The notes below the pieces were generated by a model. The model searched no databases. It saw only the letters and a program-made list of their open reading frames with translations, and was not told where the DNA came from. A stretch of DNA of 64,000 bases from Bradyrhizobium diazoefficiens (lineage in GTDB: Bacteria; Pseudomonadota; Alphaproteobacteria; Rhizobiales; Xanthobacteraceae). The translations under genes were made by a program, and so were the position numbers. Shown here in pieces: positions 46,527-56,917 of this stretch. The stretch covers positions 1-64,000 of the forward strand of contig NZ_JAFCJJ010000025.1 of assembly GCF_018131015.1 (NCBI RefSeq), given 5' to 3'. Within the stretch, counting starts at the first letter, position 1. Each line of letters starts with the position of its first letter.

Positions 46527-47683
46527 CCCCCCACATGCTGACGCGATCGCTCGACCGCGGCGCGACGATGTTCCTCGCCATCGTTGCGGCCTGCGGCATC
46601 CTCATCCCGCTCTCCAACCTGCTGCTCCCCGCGGGCTCGTTCTTTCAGGTGCCGACCTATCTGGTCGCGCTGTGGGGCAAATATGTCTGCTACGCGATCC
46701 TGGCGCTGTCGATCGACCTGATCTGGGGTTACTGCGGCATTCTCTCGCTCGGCCACGGCGCGTTCTTCGCGCTCGGCGGCTACGCCATGGGCATGTACCT
46801 GATGCGCCAGATCGGCACCCGCGGCGTCTACGGCAATCCGATCCTGCCCGATTTCATGGTGTTCCTGAATTACCCGAAGCTGCCGTGGTACTGGCATGGC
46901 TTCGACATGTTCTGGTTCGCGGCGCTGATGGTGCTGCTCGTGCCCGGCCTGCTCGCCTTCTGCTTCGGCTGGCTCGCCTTCCGCTCGCGTGTCACCGGCG
47001 TGTATCTGTCGATCATCACGCAGGCGATGACCTACGCGCTGCTGCTCGCCTTCTTCCGCAACGATTTCGGCTTCGGCGGCAACAACGGCCTGACCGACTT
47101 CAAGGACATTCTCGGCTTCAACGTCCAGGCCGAAGGCACCCGCGCGGCGCTGTTCATGCTGAGCTGCCTCGGGCTGATCGTCAGTTTCCTGATCTGCCGC
47201 GCCGTCGTGTCCTCCAAGCTCGGCAAGGTGCTGATCGCGATCCGCGATGCGGAATCCCGCAGCCGCTTCTTCGGCTATCGCGTCGAATCCTACAAGCTGT
47301 TCGTGTTCACGCTGTCGGCCTGCATGGCCGGCGTTGCCGGCGCGCTCTACGTTCCCCAGGTCGGCATCATCAATCCATCCGAATTTGCACCCGGAAATTC
47401 GATCGAGGCGGTGATCTGGGTCGCCGTCGGCGGCCGCGGCACCCTGGTCGGCGCGGCACTCGGTGCCGTCGTCGTCAATTATGCCAAGACCTTCTTCACC
47501 TCCGGCGTGCTCGCGCCCTACTGGCTGTTCATGCTGGGCGCGTTGTTCATTCTGGTGACGCTGCTGTTGCCCAAGGGCATCGTCGGCACCTTCAACGCCT
47601 GGCGGGAATCGTCCAGCGAGAAGCGCGCCGCCGCGAGCGCAGCGGCGGAAGGCGGCATCACCGAACCCAACATGGCGGAGTAG
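46523..47683 (+). CDS. urtC: Urea ABC transporter, permease UrtC
   Basis: A 386-residue LivM-type inner-membrane permease. Recognisable blocks are DLIWGYCGILSLGHGAFFAL, SRFFGYRVESYKLFVFTLSA and AVGGRGTLVGAALGAVVVNY. It is coupled to urtB by a 4-base overlap and followed after five bases by urtD. UrtB and UrtC together form the urea channel. Confidence 0.95.
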   Translation: MTPHMLTRSLDRGATMFLAIVAACGILIPLSNLLLPAGSFFQVPTYLVALWGKYVCYAILALSIDLIWGYCGILSLGHGAFFALGGYAMGMYLMRQIGTRGVYGNPILPDFMVFLNYPKLPWYWHGFDMFWFAALMVLLVPGLLAFCFGWLAFRSRVTGVYLSIITQAMTYALLLAFFRNDFGFGGNNGLTDFKDILGFNVQAEGTRAALFMLSCLGLIVSFLICRAVVSSKLGKVLIAIRDAESRSRFFGYRVESYKLFVFTLSACMAGVAGALYVPQVGIINPSEFAPGNSIEAVIWVAVGGRGTLVGAALGAVVVNYAKTFFTSGVLAPYWLFMLGALFILVTLLLPKGIVGTFNAWRESSSEKRAAASAAAEGGITEPNMAE

Positions 47684-47688
47684 GCGCA

Positions 47689-48450
47689 ATGAACGTCATG
47701 GATACCCGCGCAACCTCCGCGATGCTCTATCTCGACGGCGTGCACGTCTCTTTCGACGGCTTCCGTGCCATCAACAACCTGTCCCTGGCGCTCGAGCCTG
47801 GTGAGATGCGCGCCATCATCGGACCGAACGGCGCCGGCAAGACCACGATGATGGACATCATCACCGGCAAGACCAAGCCGGACGTGGGCGTAGTGCTGTT
47901 CGACGGCGTCACCGACCTGACGCGGCTGGACGAAACCCGCATCGCCGAGCTCGGCATCGGCCGCAAGTTCCAGAAGCCGACGGTGTTCGAGAGCCAGACC
48001 GTGCAGGACAATTTGCTGCTAGCGCTCAACGTCGATCACAGCGTCAGGGGCACGCTGTTCTGGCGCGGCAGCAAGGCCGAGTCGGAGCGCATCGACAAGG
48101 TTCTGGAGACGATCCGCCTCACCGAGGCGCGCAACCGCCTTGCCGGCAGCCTCAGCCACGGCCAGAAGCAGTGGCTCGAGATCGGCATGTTGCTCGCGCA
48201 GGATCCAAAACTGCTGCTGGTCGACGAGCCGGTCGCCGGCATGACCGACGTCGAGACGCATCTGACGGCCGAGCTGCTCAAGGAGATCAACAAGACCCAT
48301 ACGGTCATGGTGGTCGAGCACGACATGACCTTCGTGCGCGAGCTCGGTGTCAAGGTCACCTGCCTGCACGAGGGCACCGTGCTCGCGGAAGGATCCATCG
48401 ACCAGGTCTCGTCCAACGAGCGGGTCATCGAAGTTTATCTGGGACGCTGA
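47689..48450 (+). CDS. urtD: Urea ABC transporter, ATPase UrtD
   Basis: A 253-residue LivG-type ATPase. Walker A is GPNGAGKTTMMD, the signature region SLSHGQKQWLEIGM (typical of UrtD, with Ser-His-Gly in place of Ser-Gly-Gly), and Walker B LLLVDEPVAGM. The switch His lies in VEHDMTF. It forms the nucleotide-binding pair with UrtE. Confidence 0.95.
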   Translation: MNVMDTRATSAMLYLDGVHVSFDGFRAINNLSLALEPGEMRAIIGPNGAGKTTMMDIITGKTKPDVGVVLFDGVTDLTRLDETRIAELGIGRKFQKPTVFESQTVQDNLLLALNVDHSVRGTLFWRGSKAESERIDKVLETIRLTEARNRLAGSLSHGQKQWLEIGMLLAQDPKLLLVDEPVAGMTDVETHLTAELLKEINKTHTVMVVEHDMTFVRELGVKVTCLHEGTVLAEGSIDQVSSNERVIEVYLGR

Positions 48451-48453
48451 GCG

Positions 48454-49149
48454 ATGCTTGAGATCAAGGACATCAACCTGTTCTACGGCGCGGCGCAGGC
48501 CCTGCGCGGGGTCTCGATCGCGGCCGAGCCCGGCAAGGTCACCTGCGTGCTCGGTCGCAACGGCGTCGGCAAGACCTCGCTGCTCCGCGCCCTGGTCGGC
48601 CAGTATCCGATCTCGTCGGGCGCGATCATGTTCGACGGCAGCGACATCAGCGCTCTCAAGCCGTATGAGCGTGCCCGCAAGGGCATCGGCTTCGTGCCGC
48701 AGGGCCGGGAGATTTTTCCGCTGCTCACCGTCGAGGAGAACCTCAAGACCGGCTTCGGACCGCTGAAGCGCGAGGACAGGCACATTCCGGACGACGTGTT
48801 TTCGCTGTTTCCGGTGCTGGAATCCATGCTCGGCCGGCGCGGCGGCGACCTGTCCGGCGGCCAGCAGCAGCAGCTCGCAATCGGGCGGGCGCTGGTGATG
48901 CGGCCAAAGCTGCTGCTGCTCGACGAGCCGACCGAGGGCATCCAGCCCTCGATCATCAAGGACATCGGCCGGGCGATCTCGTACTTGCGCAATCTCGGCA
49001 ACATCGCCATCGTGCTGGTCGAACAATATCTCGACTTTGCCTGCGAACTCGGCGACAGTTTTGCGGTGATGGATCGCGGCGCGGTGAAATTCACCTGCGA
49101 CCGCACCAATCTCGACCCGCGCGAGATCAGCCGCCAGATGGCGCTGTAG
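48454..49149 (+). CDS. urtE: Urea ABC transporter, ATPase UrtE
   Basis: A 231-residue LivF-type ATPase, three bases after urtD. Walker A is GRNGVGKTSLLR, the signature DLSGGQQQQLAIGRA, and Walker B LLLLDEPTEGIQPSI. The Gln-rich signature and EGIQPSII are typical of UrtE. It ends the importer part of the cluster; ureD follows after 35 bases. Confidence 0.95.
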   Translation: MLEIKDINLFYGAAQALRGVSIAAEPGKVTCVLGRNGVGKTSLLRALVGQYPISSGAIMFDGSDISALKPYERARKGIGFVPQGREIFPLLTVEENLKTGFGPLKREDRHIPDDVFSLFPVLESMLGRRGGDLSGGQQQQLAIGRALVMRPKLLLLDEPTEGIQPSIIKDIGRAISYLRNLGNIAIVLVEQYLDFACELGDSFAVMDRGAVKFTCDRTNLDPREISRQMAL

Positions 49150-49184
49150 GCTCTTCATTCTGCCGCGACCGGCTGGGGAGGCGG

Positions 49185-50015
49185 ATGCGCAGCGACGTTT
49201 CAGTCAGCTCTGGCGTTTTCCAGGCGAACCGGGCCCGTGGCGCGGTGCGCTTCGACGTCCATGCCCGCGATGGCGTGACGCGGCGTGGCGCCCTGCACGA
49301 GTCCGGCTCCCTGCGGGTGCGCTTTCCCTCGCCCGAAGGCGAGGGGCTCTCCGGCGTGTTCGTCAACACGGCCGGAGGGGTCGCCGGCGGTGACAGCTTT
49401 GACATCGACATTGCTGCGGGCGAGGGCGCGCGCCTGACCTTGACGACCGCTGCGGCCGAGAAGGTCTATCGAGCGCCCGGGCCGGCGGCTCAGCTGAGTA
49501 TTGGGCTGAAGGTTGGCGCGGATGCGCATTTGTCCTGGCTGCCCCAGGAAACCATCCTGTTCGACCGCGCCCGGGTCCAGCGCCGCTTCGACATCGAGCT
49601 CGACGAGGCCGCCTCGCTTCTGCTCTGTGAAATCGTCGTGTTCGGCCGCATGGCCATGGGCGAGCGGATGGACCAGGGCGAGTTCGTCGACCGCTGGCGG
49701 CTGCGCCGCGGCGGCAAGCTCGTCTTTGCCGAGACCGTCAGGCTCGACGGCAACATCGGGGCAAAACTCGCGCGACCGGCGGTGGCGAAGGGCGGTGCGG
49801 CGATCGGCACCGCGCTGATCGTTCCCGGCGACGAGGCGCTGGTCGAGCGCATCCGCGAGGCGTCGGACTCCTTCGCGGGCGAGGTCGGGATATCCGCCTG
49901 GAATGGCTTTGCAATGGCGCGGTTCTGTGCCCAAGATGCCGCGCGGCTGCGCGCCGACATGATGGCCGTGCTGGGGCGCACCGGTGCGGTCCTGCCGCGG
50001 CTGTGGTTGAATTGA
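49185..50015 (+). CDS. ureD: Urease accessory protein UreD
   Basis: A 276-residue cytosolic chaperone that binds apo-urease with UreF and UreG. Family blocks are LRVRFPSPEGEGLSGVFVNT, GGVAGGDSFDIDI, TLTTAAAEKVYRA and LPQETILFDRARVQR. The length is normal. It lies between the urea importer and ureA, the usual proteobacterial position. Confidence 0.95.
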   Translation: MRSDVSVSSGVFQANRARGAVRFDVHARDGVTRRGALHESGSLRVRFPSPEGEGLSGVFVNTAGGVAGGDSFDIDIAAGEGARLTLTTAAAEKVYRAPGPAAQLSIGLKVGADAHLSWLPQETILFDRARVQRRFDIELDEAASLLLCEIVVFGRMAMGERMDQGEFVDRWRLRRGGKLVFAETVRLDGNIGAKLARPAVAKGGAAIGTALIVPGDEALVERIREASDSFAGEVGISAWNGFAMARFCAQDAARLRADMMAVLGRTGAVLPRLWLN

Positions 50016-50038
50016 TGCGTTGAACGGAAGAGATTTTC

Positions 50039-50341
50039 ATGAACCTGTCTCCCCGCGAAAAGGACAAGCTCCTGATCTCGATGGCGGCGATCGTGGCGCG
50101 CCGTCGCCTCGACCGCGGCGTCAAGCTCAACCATCCCGAGGCGGTCGCGATCATCTCCGATTTCATCCTCGAAGGCGCGCGCGATGGCCGCACCGTCGCC
50201 GAGTTGATGCAGTCCGGCGCGCAGGTGCTGACCCGCGACCAGGTGATGCCGGGCATCCCCGAGATGATCCACGACATCCAAGTCGAGGCGACTTTTCCGG
50301 ACGGGACCAAGCTCGTCACGGTGCATGAGCCGATCAGGTAG
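50039..50341 (+). CDS. ureA: Urease subunit gamma
   Basis: A 100-residue urease gamma subunit. It begins MNLSPREKDKLLISMAAIVA and contains LNHPEAVAIISDFILEGARD and the MPGIPEMIHDIQVEATFPDG ending. It assembles with UreB and UreC in the cytoplasmic urease trimer. It is followed after eight bases by ureB. Confidence 0.97.
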   Translation: MNLSPREKDKLLISMAAIVARRRLDRGVKLNHPEAVAIISDFILEGARDGRTVAELMQSGAQVLTRDQVMPGIPEMIHDIQVEATFPDGTKLVTVHEPIR

Positions 50342-50349
50342 GAGCGCAC

Positions 50350-50655
50350 ATGATCCCCGGCGAACTCTTCATCCAGGACGGCGAGATCGAGCTCAATGCG
50401 GGCCGCAAGACCGTGACGCTGACAGTTGCGAATACCGGCGACCGTCCGATCCAGGTCGGCTCGCACTACCATTTCTTCGAGACCAACCCGGCGCTGAAGT
50501 TCGAGCGCAGACGCGCTCGCGGCATGCGTCTCGACATCGCCGCCGGCACCGCCGTCCGCTTCGAGCCGGGCCAGACCCGCGATGTCCAGCTGGTCGCGAT
50601 GGCGGGGAAGAAGACGATCTACGGTTTTCGTGGCGAGGTGATGGGGAAGGTATAG
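50350..50655 (+). CDS. ureB: Urease subunit beta
   Basis: A 101-residue beta subunit. It starts MIPGELFIQDGEIELNAGRK and has NTGDRPIQVGSHYHFFETNP and the FEPGQTRDVQLV block. The normal course would be ureC next, but two unrelated genes (a patatin-like lipase and an HD hydrolase) lie between ureB and ureC here. Confidence 0.97.
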   Translation: MIPGELFIQDGEIELNAGRKTVTLTVANTGDRPIQVGSHYHFFETNPALKFERRRARGMRLDIAAGTAVRFEPGQTRDVQLVAMAGKKTIYGFRGEVMGKV

Positions 50656-50679
50656 GCAGGGAAACCTGGAAGATCCGCC

Positions 50680-51804
50680 ATGGATACGATCGCCAAGGAC
50701 AAGGTCGAGATCGGACTCGTGCTCCAGGGCGGCGGCGCGCTCGGCGCCTATGAGTACGGCGCGATCGAGGCGCTGCTGGAATTGATGGACGAGATCGATC
50801 GTGCGGGCCGGAAGGTGACGCTGGTTGCGGTCACGGGTGTGTCCATCGGCGCGATCAATGCGGCCTGCGTCGTTGGCGCCGCTGACCGGGCTGATGCCAG
50901 GCGGCGCTTGAAGGGCCTCTGGTTGGAGCTTTCGCTGGAGCCGCGAAACTATTGGTGGGGTATCGCCGACCACGATCTCGCTCTGTTCGGCGTGCACGGC
51001 TTCTACAAGCCCCGCTACGACTACTGGAATGTCCTCGGCTGGACCAATTTCTACGACACCGCGCCCATGCTCGAGACGTTGCAGAAGCACGTGGATTTTG
51101 CGGCACTGAATGCCAGCCCGACGGCCTTCGTCGTGACCGCGGTCGATCTGTCCTCCGGCGAGCTGACGCGCTTCCGCAATCATCCACGCATGGGGCAGCA
51201 GGCCGGGATCGAGCCTCAACATGTCCTGGCCAGCGGCAGCCTTCCACCCGGATTTCCGGCGACCCCGATCGGCGACAAGAAGTTCTGGGACGGCGGTATC
51301 GTCGACAATACGCCGCTCGGCGATGCCATCGAGGCGTTTTCGGGGGCGGCCGATGTCGATCGCATTCTCGTCGTCATGAACCTGTTTCGAAACAAGCGTG
51401 CTGCGCCGAAGAACATGATCGAGGTGAACGACCGCCTGAGCGAGCTGCGCTACGGCAATCGGCTTCGCCAGGATGGCGCCAATGCCGCCGTCATCAACGA
51501 ACTCCTTCAGACCATCGAGGCCCTGTCCGCAGCCGTCCCCGAGGCAGCGCGGACACCGGACCTCGACAGGCAGGTGACGCGGGCGCAGCGCTTCAAGACG
51601 CTGGGCGCGATCACCAACATCGATCTCGCCGACTCCGGTCTCGTCAAGGCGGCCGGCCTGTCGGAGGAAGGCGAGGACTCCGGAGCCTTTCGCGATTTTT
51701 CCGCCTCGGGCATCGAGCGGCGCCGCAGGGCCGGTTATCAGCTTGCGCAGGTGAAGCTGGACGACGTGTTCAGGACCCACGGCTTGCTGCCGGCGCTGCA
51801 CTGA
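50680..51804 (+). CDS. Patatin-like phospholipase
   Basis: A 374-residue lipid acyl hydrolase of the patatin family. The oxyanion loop is LQGGGALGAYEYG, the nucleophile elbow GVSIG holds the catalytic Ser near residue 51, and the Asp of the dyad is in WDGGIVDNTPLG. No signal peptide is seen. It lies inside the urease cluster, 24 bases after ureB, in the same direction, so it is probably co-transcribed. A direct role in urease is not expected; membrane lipid turnover is the family function. Confidence 0.88.
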   Translation: MDTIAKDKVEIGLVLQGGGALGAYEYGAIEALLELMDEIDRAGRKVTLVAVTGVSIGAINAACVVGAADRADARRRLKGLWLELSLEPRNYWWGIADHDLALFGVHGFYKPRYDYWNVLGWTNFYDTAPMLETLQKHVDFAALNASPTAFVVTAVDLSSGELTRFRNHPRMGQQAGIEPQHVLASGSLPPGFPATPIGDKKFWDGGIVDNTPLGDAIEAFSGAADVDRILVVMNLFRNKRAAPKNMIEVNDRLSELRYGNRLRQDGANAAVINELLQTIEALSAAVPEAARTPDLDRQVTRAQRFKTLGAITNIDLADSGLVKAAGLSEEGEDSGAFRDFSASGIERRRRAGYQLAQVKLDDVFRTHGLLPALH

Positions 51805-51818
51805 CCAGGAGTGTTGTG

Positions 51819-52358
51819 GTGATCCCCCCGGTCCGCCTGATCTCCGAAGCCGCTGAGCTGGCCGCACGCCGGCACAATGGCATGGCGCGCAAGGGACGGG
51901 GGAATGAGCCTTATATCAACCATCTCGCCGAGGTCGCGAACCTGCTGGCGACCGCGACCGATGGCACCGATGCCGAGCTGGTCGCCGCCGGCTGGCTGCA
52001 TGATGCGATCGAGGACACCAAGACGACGCGCGAGGAGCTCGCGCAAAAATTTTCCGAGCGCGTCGCTTCCCTCGTCGTCGAATGCACCGACGACATGAGC
52101 CTGCCGAAGGCCGAGCGGCGGCGCCTGCAGATTGTCGATGCGCCGAAAAAATCGCCGGGCGCAAAACTGATCAAGATCGCCGACAAGGTCAGCAATATCG
52201 GCGCGCGCATTCATTCGGATCCGAGCGCGGCAGAGCGCGACGATCTCGTCGACTACACCAACTGGGCCGAACAGGTTGTCGCCGGCTGCCGCGGCGGCAA
52301 TCAATGGCTCGACAAGACATTCGACGATGCGGTGCGAACGGCGAGGGCTTCGCTGTGA
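51819..52358 (+). CDS. HD-domain hydrolase of the RelA/SpoT type (MESH1-like)
   Basis: A 179-residue protein with only an HD domain. The metal-binding pattern matches the (p)ppGpp hydrolase half of RelA/SpoT: RKGRGNEPYINHLAEVAN, GWLHDAIEDTKTTREEL and LIKIADKVSNIGARI. No synthetase domain is present, as in small alarmone hydrolases (MESH1). The start is GTG 51819, with AGGAG seven bases before it. It lies between ureB and ureC. It may lower alarmone or hydrolyse a related nucleotide during nitrogen shifts; this is inference. Confidence 0.82.
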   Translation: MIPPVRLISEAAELAARRHNGMARKGRGNEPYINHLAEVANLLATATDGTDAELVAAGWLHDAIEDTKTTREELAQKFSERVASLVVECTDDMSLPKAERRRLQIVDAPKKSPGAKLIKIADKVSNIGARIHSDPSAAERDDLVDYTNWAEQVVAGCRGGNQWLDKTFDDAVRTARASL

Positions 52359-52395
52359 GCGCCGATCAGAAACTCAAACGCAAACGGGGCTTGTG

Positions 52396-54111
<1,716 letters not shown>

Positions 54112-54130
54112 AAATAGCGCCTTGCCGCAT

Positions 54131-54164
54131 GTCCCCGGGACGTGTCCGGGGACGGATTTTCGGG
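54131..54164 (+). terminator. Hairpin after ureC
   Basis: GTCCCCGG (54131-54138) pairs with CCGGGGAC (54146-54153), followed by two T-rich tracts. It could end or attenuate transcription before the accessory genes ureE, ureF and ureG, giving more structural-subunit message than accessory message. Confidence 0.5.
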
Positions 54165-54239
54165 TTTTGCGTTCGATCCCGCCTGGTCTAATGTCCCGCC
54201 CGGTATCTTGAACCAGAAGAAAAGCCGGGAGGATTTCTC

Positions 54240-54539
54240 GTGATCTACGTCGTTGCTACGCTGACCATCAAGCCCGAAACGCGCGCCGAATTCATTGCGG
54301 CCGCCACCGCCTGCATCAAGGAGACGCGAAAGGAGCCGGGCAATATCGCCTATGATCTGCACGAGAGCGTCACCGATCCCACCAAGATGGTGTTCGTGGA
54401 GCAGTGGGAAAACGCCGAGGCGCTGGTGCCGCACCGGGGCATGGAGCACATGAAGACGTTCGGTCGCGTGGCCGTGAAATGCTTCACGGCGCCGCCGAAG
54501 ATCGAGATCATCACGCCCGAGAAGGTCGAGACACGGTAA
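54240..54539 (+). CDS. ABM-family quinol monooxygenase-like protein
   Basis: A 99-residue dimeric alpha-beta barrel protein of the antibiotic biosynthesis monooxygenase (YgiN-like) family. It starts at GTG 54240 behind GGGAGGA. Family traits are IYVVATLTIKPETRAEF, KEPGNIAYDLHES and VFVEQWENAEAL, with the conserved His in the HMKTF region. It is cofactor-free in relatives. It lies between ureC and ureE without an obvious role in urease. Confidence 0.85.
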   Translation: MIYVVATLTIKPETRAEFIAAATACIKETRKEPGNIAYDLHESVTDPTKMVFVEQWENAEALVPHRGMEHMKTFGRVAVKCFTAPPKIEIITPEKVETR

Positions 54540-54551
54540 CGGGACAGCAAC

Positions 54552-55172
54552 ATGATCCGGGCGACGCAGGTCAGGGGACAACACCGCTTCACGGAGGCGC
54601 CGGCGGATACGGTCGTGCTCGATTTCGACGATCGGCACCGCCGCCGCATGGCGATGACTGGGACGCGGGGCCTCGAATTCCTGCTCGACCTGGAGAATGC
54701 GGTCGCGCTGCGCGGCGGCGATGCGCTGGTGCTGGAGGACGGCCGGCTGGTCGAGGTGGTGGCGGCGCCGGAGCCGCTGCTCGAGATCCGCGGCCGCGAT
54801 CCGCACCACCTCATCCGCGTCGGCTGGCATCTCGGCAACCGTCACCTGCCGACGCAGATCATGGCGAAGGCGCTGCGCATTCGCCGCGACCATGTCATCG
54901 AGGCGATGGTGAAGGGGCTCGGCGCGCGCGTGGTCGAGATCGAGGCGCCGTTCGATCCCGAGGGCGGCGCCTATGCCGATGCGGCTCACGGCCATGGCCA
55001 CGATGACCATGCGCATCACGATCACGGCCACCATCACCATGATCATGATGACCACCACCACCATGGCCACGCCGCGCATGATCACGGGCACGATCACCAC
55101 CATCACCACGACGAGCATTGCGACCACCCCGACCATCACCACGGCCACAGCCATGCTCATGACCACAAATGA
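54552..55172 (+). CDS. ureE: Urease accessory protein UreE with histidine-rich tail
   Basis: A 206-residue nickel metallochaperone. The N-domain and metal-binding domain (VGWHLGNRHLPTQIMAKALR with the conserved His, and GLGARVVEIEAPFDPEGGAY) are normal. The last 61 residues contain 34 histidines, interspersed with Asp and Gly, far more than most UreE tails. This tail should store or buffer several nickel ions. The ureF start lies inside the tail coding sequence. Confidence 0.95.
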   Translation: MIRATQVRGQHRFTEAPADTVVLDFDDRHRRRMAMTGTRGLEFLLDLENAVALRGGDALVLEDGRLVEVVAAPEPLLEIRGRDPHHLIRVGWHLGNRHLPTQIMAKALRIRRDHVIEAMVKGLGARVVEIEAPFDPEGGAYADAAHGHGHDDHAHHDHGHHHHDHDDHHHHGHAAHDHGHDHHHHHDEHCDHPDHHHGHSHAHDHK

Positions 55173-55881
55173 GCCGGCTGACGCCGCCGGCCTCGCCGCG
55201 CGCGAGGCGGCGGCGCTGTACCGGCTGATGACGTGGCTGTCGCCGGCATTTCCCGTCGGCGGGTTTTCCTATTCCAGCGGCATCGAATGGGCGGTCGAGG
55301 CCGGCGACATCATCGACGTCGCGACGCTCTCCGACTGGCTCGACGCCATGCTTGGCGATGGCTCCGGCTTCTGCGATGCGACCTTCCTGGTTCACGCCTG
55401 GCGTGCGACTGAGGCGGGCGATGAGGCCTCCCTGGCCGACGTCGCGGAGCTCGCGGCTGCCTTCGTGCCGTCGCGCGAGCGGCAGCTCGAGACGAATTCG
55501 CAGGGGCGCGCCTTCATCGACATCGCCCGCGCCGCGTGGGACGCAAAAGGCCTGGATGCCATGGTCGCGGCCTGCCGCGCGGCGCCGGTCTATCCCGTGG
55601 CGGTCGGCCTGGTTGCTGCGCTGCATGGCGTGCCGCTGGCGCCGACCCTGCACGCCTTCCTGCATGCGCTGGTCTCGAACTGGATTTCCGCGGCGAGCCG
55701 GCTCGTTCCGCTCGGCCAGACCGACAGCCAGCGTGTCCTAGTCATGCTCGAGGCCGCCGTCGCTGCAACCGCAAATCGTGCGCTGAATGCGACATTGGAT
55801 GACCTCGGCAGCGCGACGTTCCGCGCCGATCTCGCCAGCCTTCGGCACGAGACGCAATATACGCGGCTGTTTCGGTCATGA
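55159..55881 (+). CDS. ureF: Urease accessory protein UreF
   Basis: A 240-residue helical chaperone that bridges UreD and UreG. Family blocks are LMTWLSPAFPVGGFSYSSGI, WLDAMLGDGSGFCDATFLVH and SAASRLVPLGQTDSQRVL. ATG 55159 (or 55153) lies within the 3' end of ureE, overlapping by 14 or 20 bases. The same frame stays open further upstream through the His-tail codons, but that stretch (Thr/Met/Ile only) is not protein-like. Confidence 0.93.
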   Translation: MTTNEPADAAGLAAREAAALYRLMTWLSPAFPVGGFSYSSGIEWAVEAGDIIDVATLSDWLDAMLGDGSGFCDATFLVHAWRATEAGDEASLADVAELAAAFVPSRERQLETNSQGRAFIDIARAAWDAKGLDAMVAACRAAPVYPVAVGLVAALHGVPLAPTLHAFLHALVSNWISAASRLVPLGQTDSQRVLVMLEAAVAATANRALNATLDDLGSATFRADLASLRHETQYTRLFRS

Positions 55882-55903
55882 ATGGGTCGGTTGCCAAGGG
55901 GGC

Positions 55904-56025
55904 GTCGTCCCGGCGTAGGCCGGGACCCATAACCACAAATGTGCGTGGTTATGGACTGACGTGGCCACAAGCCGCTCCAACAACCGCATTCGGTGGCTAT
56001 GGGTCCCGGCCTTCGCCGGGACGAC
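55904..56025. repeat. Dispersed palindromic repeat inside the urease cluster
   Basis: Two 28-base arms (55904-55931 and 55998-56025) are near-perfect inverted copies, and each is itself a small hairpin built on CCCGGC/GCCGGG. A 66-base centre separates them. It fills most of the 161-base gap between ureF and ureG. This is a repeat type I recall from Bradyrhizobium intergenic regions. It may affect stability of the ureG message. Confidence 0.65.
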
Positions 56026-56042
56026 ACTAGGAAAGAATCTCA

Positions 56043-56681
56043 ATGGCAACTTCTCACGGCCCCTTGCGTGTCGGCGTCGGCGGTCCGGTCGGATCGGGCA
56101 AGACCGCGCTGATGGACCTGCTCTGCAAGACCATGCGCGAGCGCTACGACATTGCCGCGATCACCAACGACATCTACACCAAATGGGACGCGGAATTCCT
56201 GGTGCGTTCGGGCTCGCTGACGCCGGATCGCATCGCCGGTGTCGAGACCGGCGGCTGCCCGCATACCGCCATCCGCGAGGACGCCTCGATGAATCTCGCG
56301 GCCGTGGCCGACATGCGCGCCAAATTTCCCGGCCTCGACCTCGTGCTGATCGAATCCGGCGGCGACAATCTGGCTGCCACTTTTTCCCCGGAGCTGGCCG
56401 ACCTCACCATTTATGTGATCGACGTGGCCGCCGGCGACAAGATCCCGTCCAAGGGCGGCCCCGGCATTACCCGCTCCGACCTCCTGGTCATCAACAAGAT
56501 CGATCTTGCGCCCCATGTCGGCGCATCCCTCGAAAAGATGGACACGGACGCCAGGCGGATGCGCGGCGAACGTCCGTTCGTGATGACCAATCTGAAGAAG
56601 AGCGAGGGGCTCGACCGCATCGTCGGTTTCATCGAAGCCAAGGGTGGCTTGAAGGGTGGCCCGCGGGGCGCGACGACTTAA
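56043..56681 (+). CDS. ureG: Urease accessory GTPase UreG
   Basis: A 212-residue SIMIBI GTPase that drives nickel insertion. The P-loop is GGPVGSGKTALMD, the nickel motif CPH lies in GVETGGCPHTAIREDASMN, and the base-specificity motif is VINKIDLAPHVG. The length is normal. It is separated from ureF by a dispersed palindrome and is the last gene of the urea cluster. Confidence 0.97.
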   Translation: MATSHGPLRVGVGGPVGSGKTALMDLLCKTMRERYDIAAITNDIYTKWDAEFLVRSGSLTPDRIAGVETGGCPHTAIREDASMNLAAVADMRAKFPGLDLVLIESGGDNLAATFSPELADLTIYVIDVAAGDKIPSKGGPGITRSDLLVINKIDLAPHVGASLEKMDTDARRMRGERPFVMTNLKKSEGLDRIVGFIEAKGGLKGGPRGATT

Positions 56682-56917
56682 CGCAAGTCCCGGGCGGCGC
56701 CGCGGGCCGCATCTGCGGAACAAATTGCCGATGGGGTGATTAACCCACTCGGCTTCGGCGGGGCAAGACCGTCGCGGCCGACGTCTGGCTGGGCGGGTTA
56801 AGCTTTTCGGGCAGCCCAAGTTGCGCACTGATGTCTCCTCCTTCATTATCTCCGCAATGAGGCTCCATCTGTTTCGGCACATGGCCGTTCGAACGGCGTT
56901 CATATGCTCCATGATTT

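Noticed and set aside
54973..55158. Upstream extension of ureF through the UreE histidine-tail codons
   Set aside because: The translated stretch is almost only Thr, Met and Ile, an artefact of CAC/CAT codons read in another frame. UreF proteins start at the ATG near 55159.
54973..55172. CRISPR-like or tandem DNA repeat
   Set aside because: The repetitiveness comes from His, Asp and Gly codons of the UreE tail; there are no regular unit lengths or spacers.
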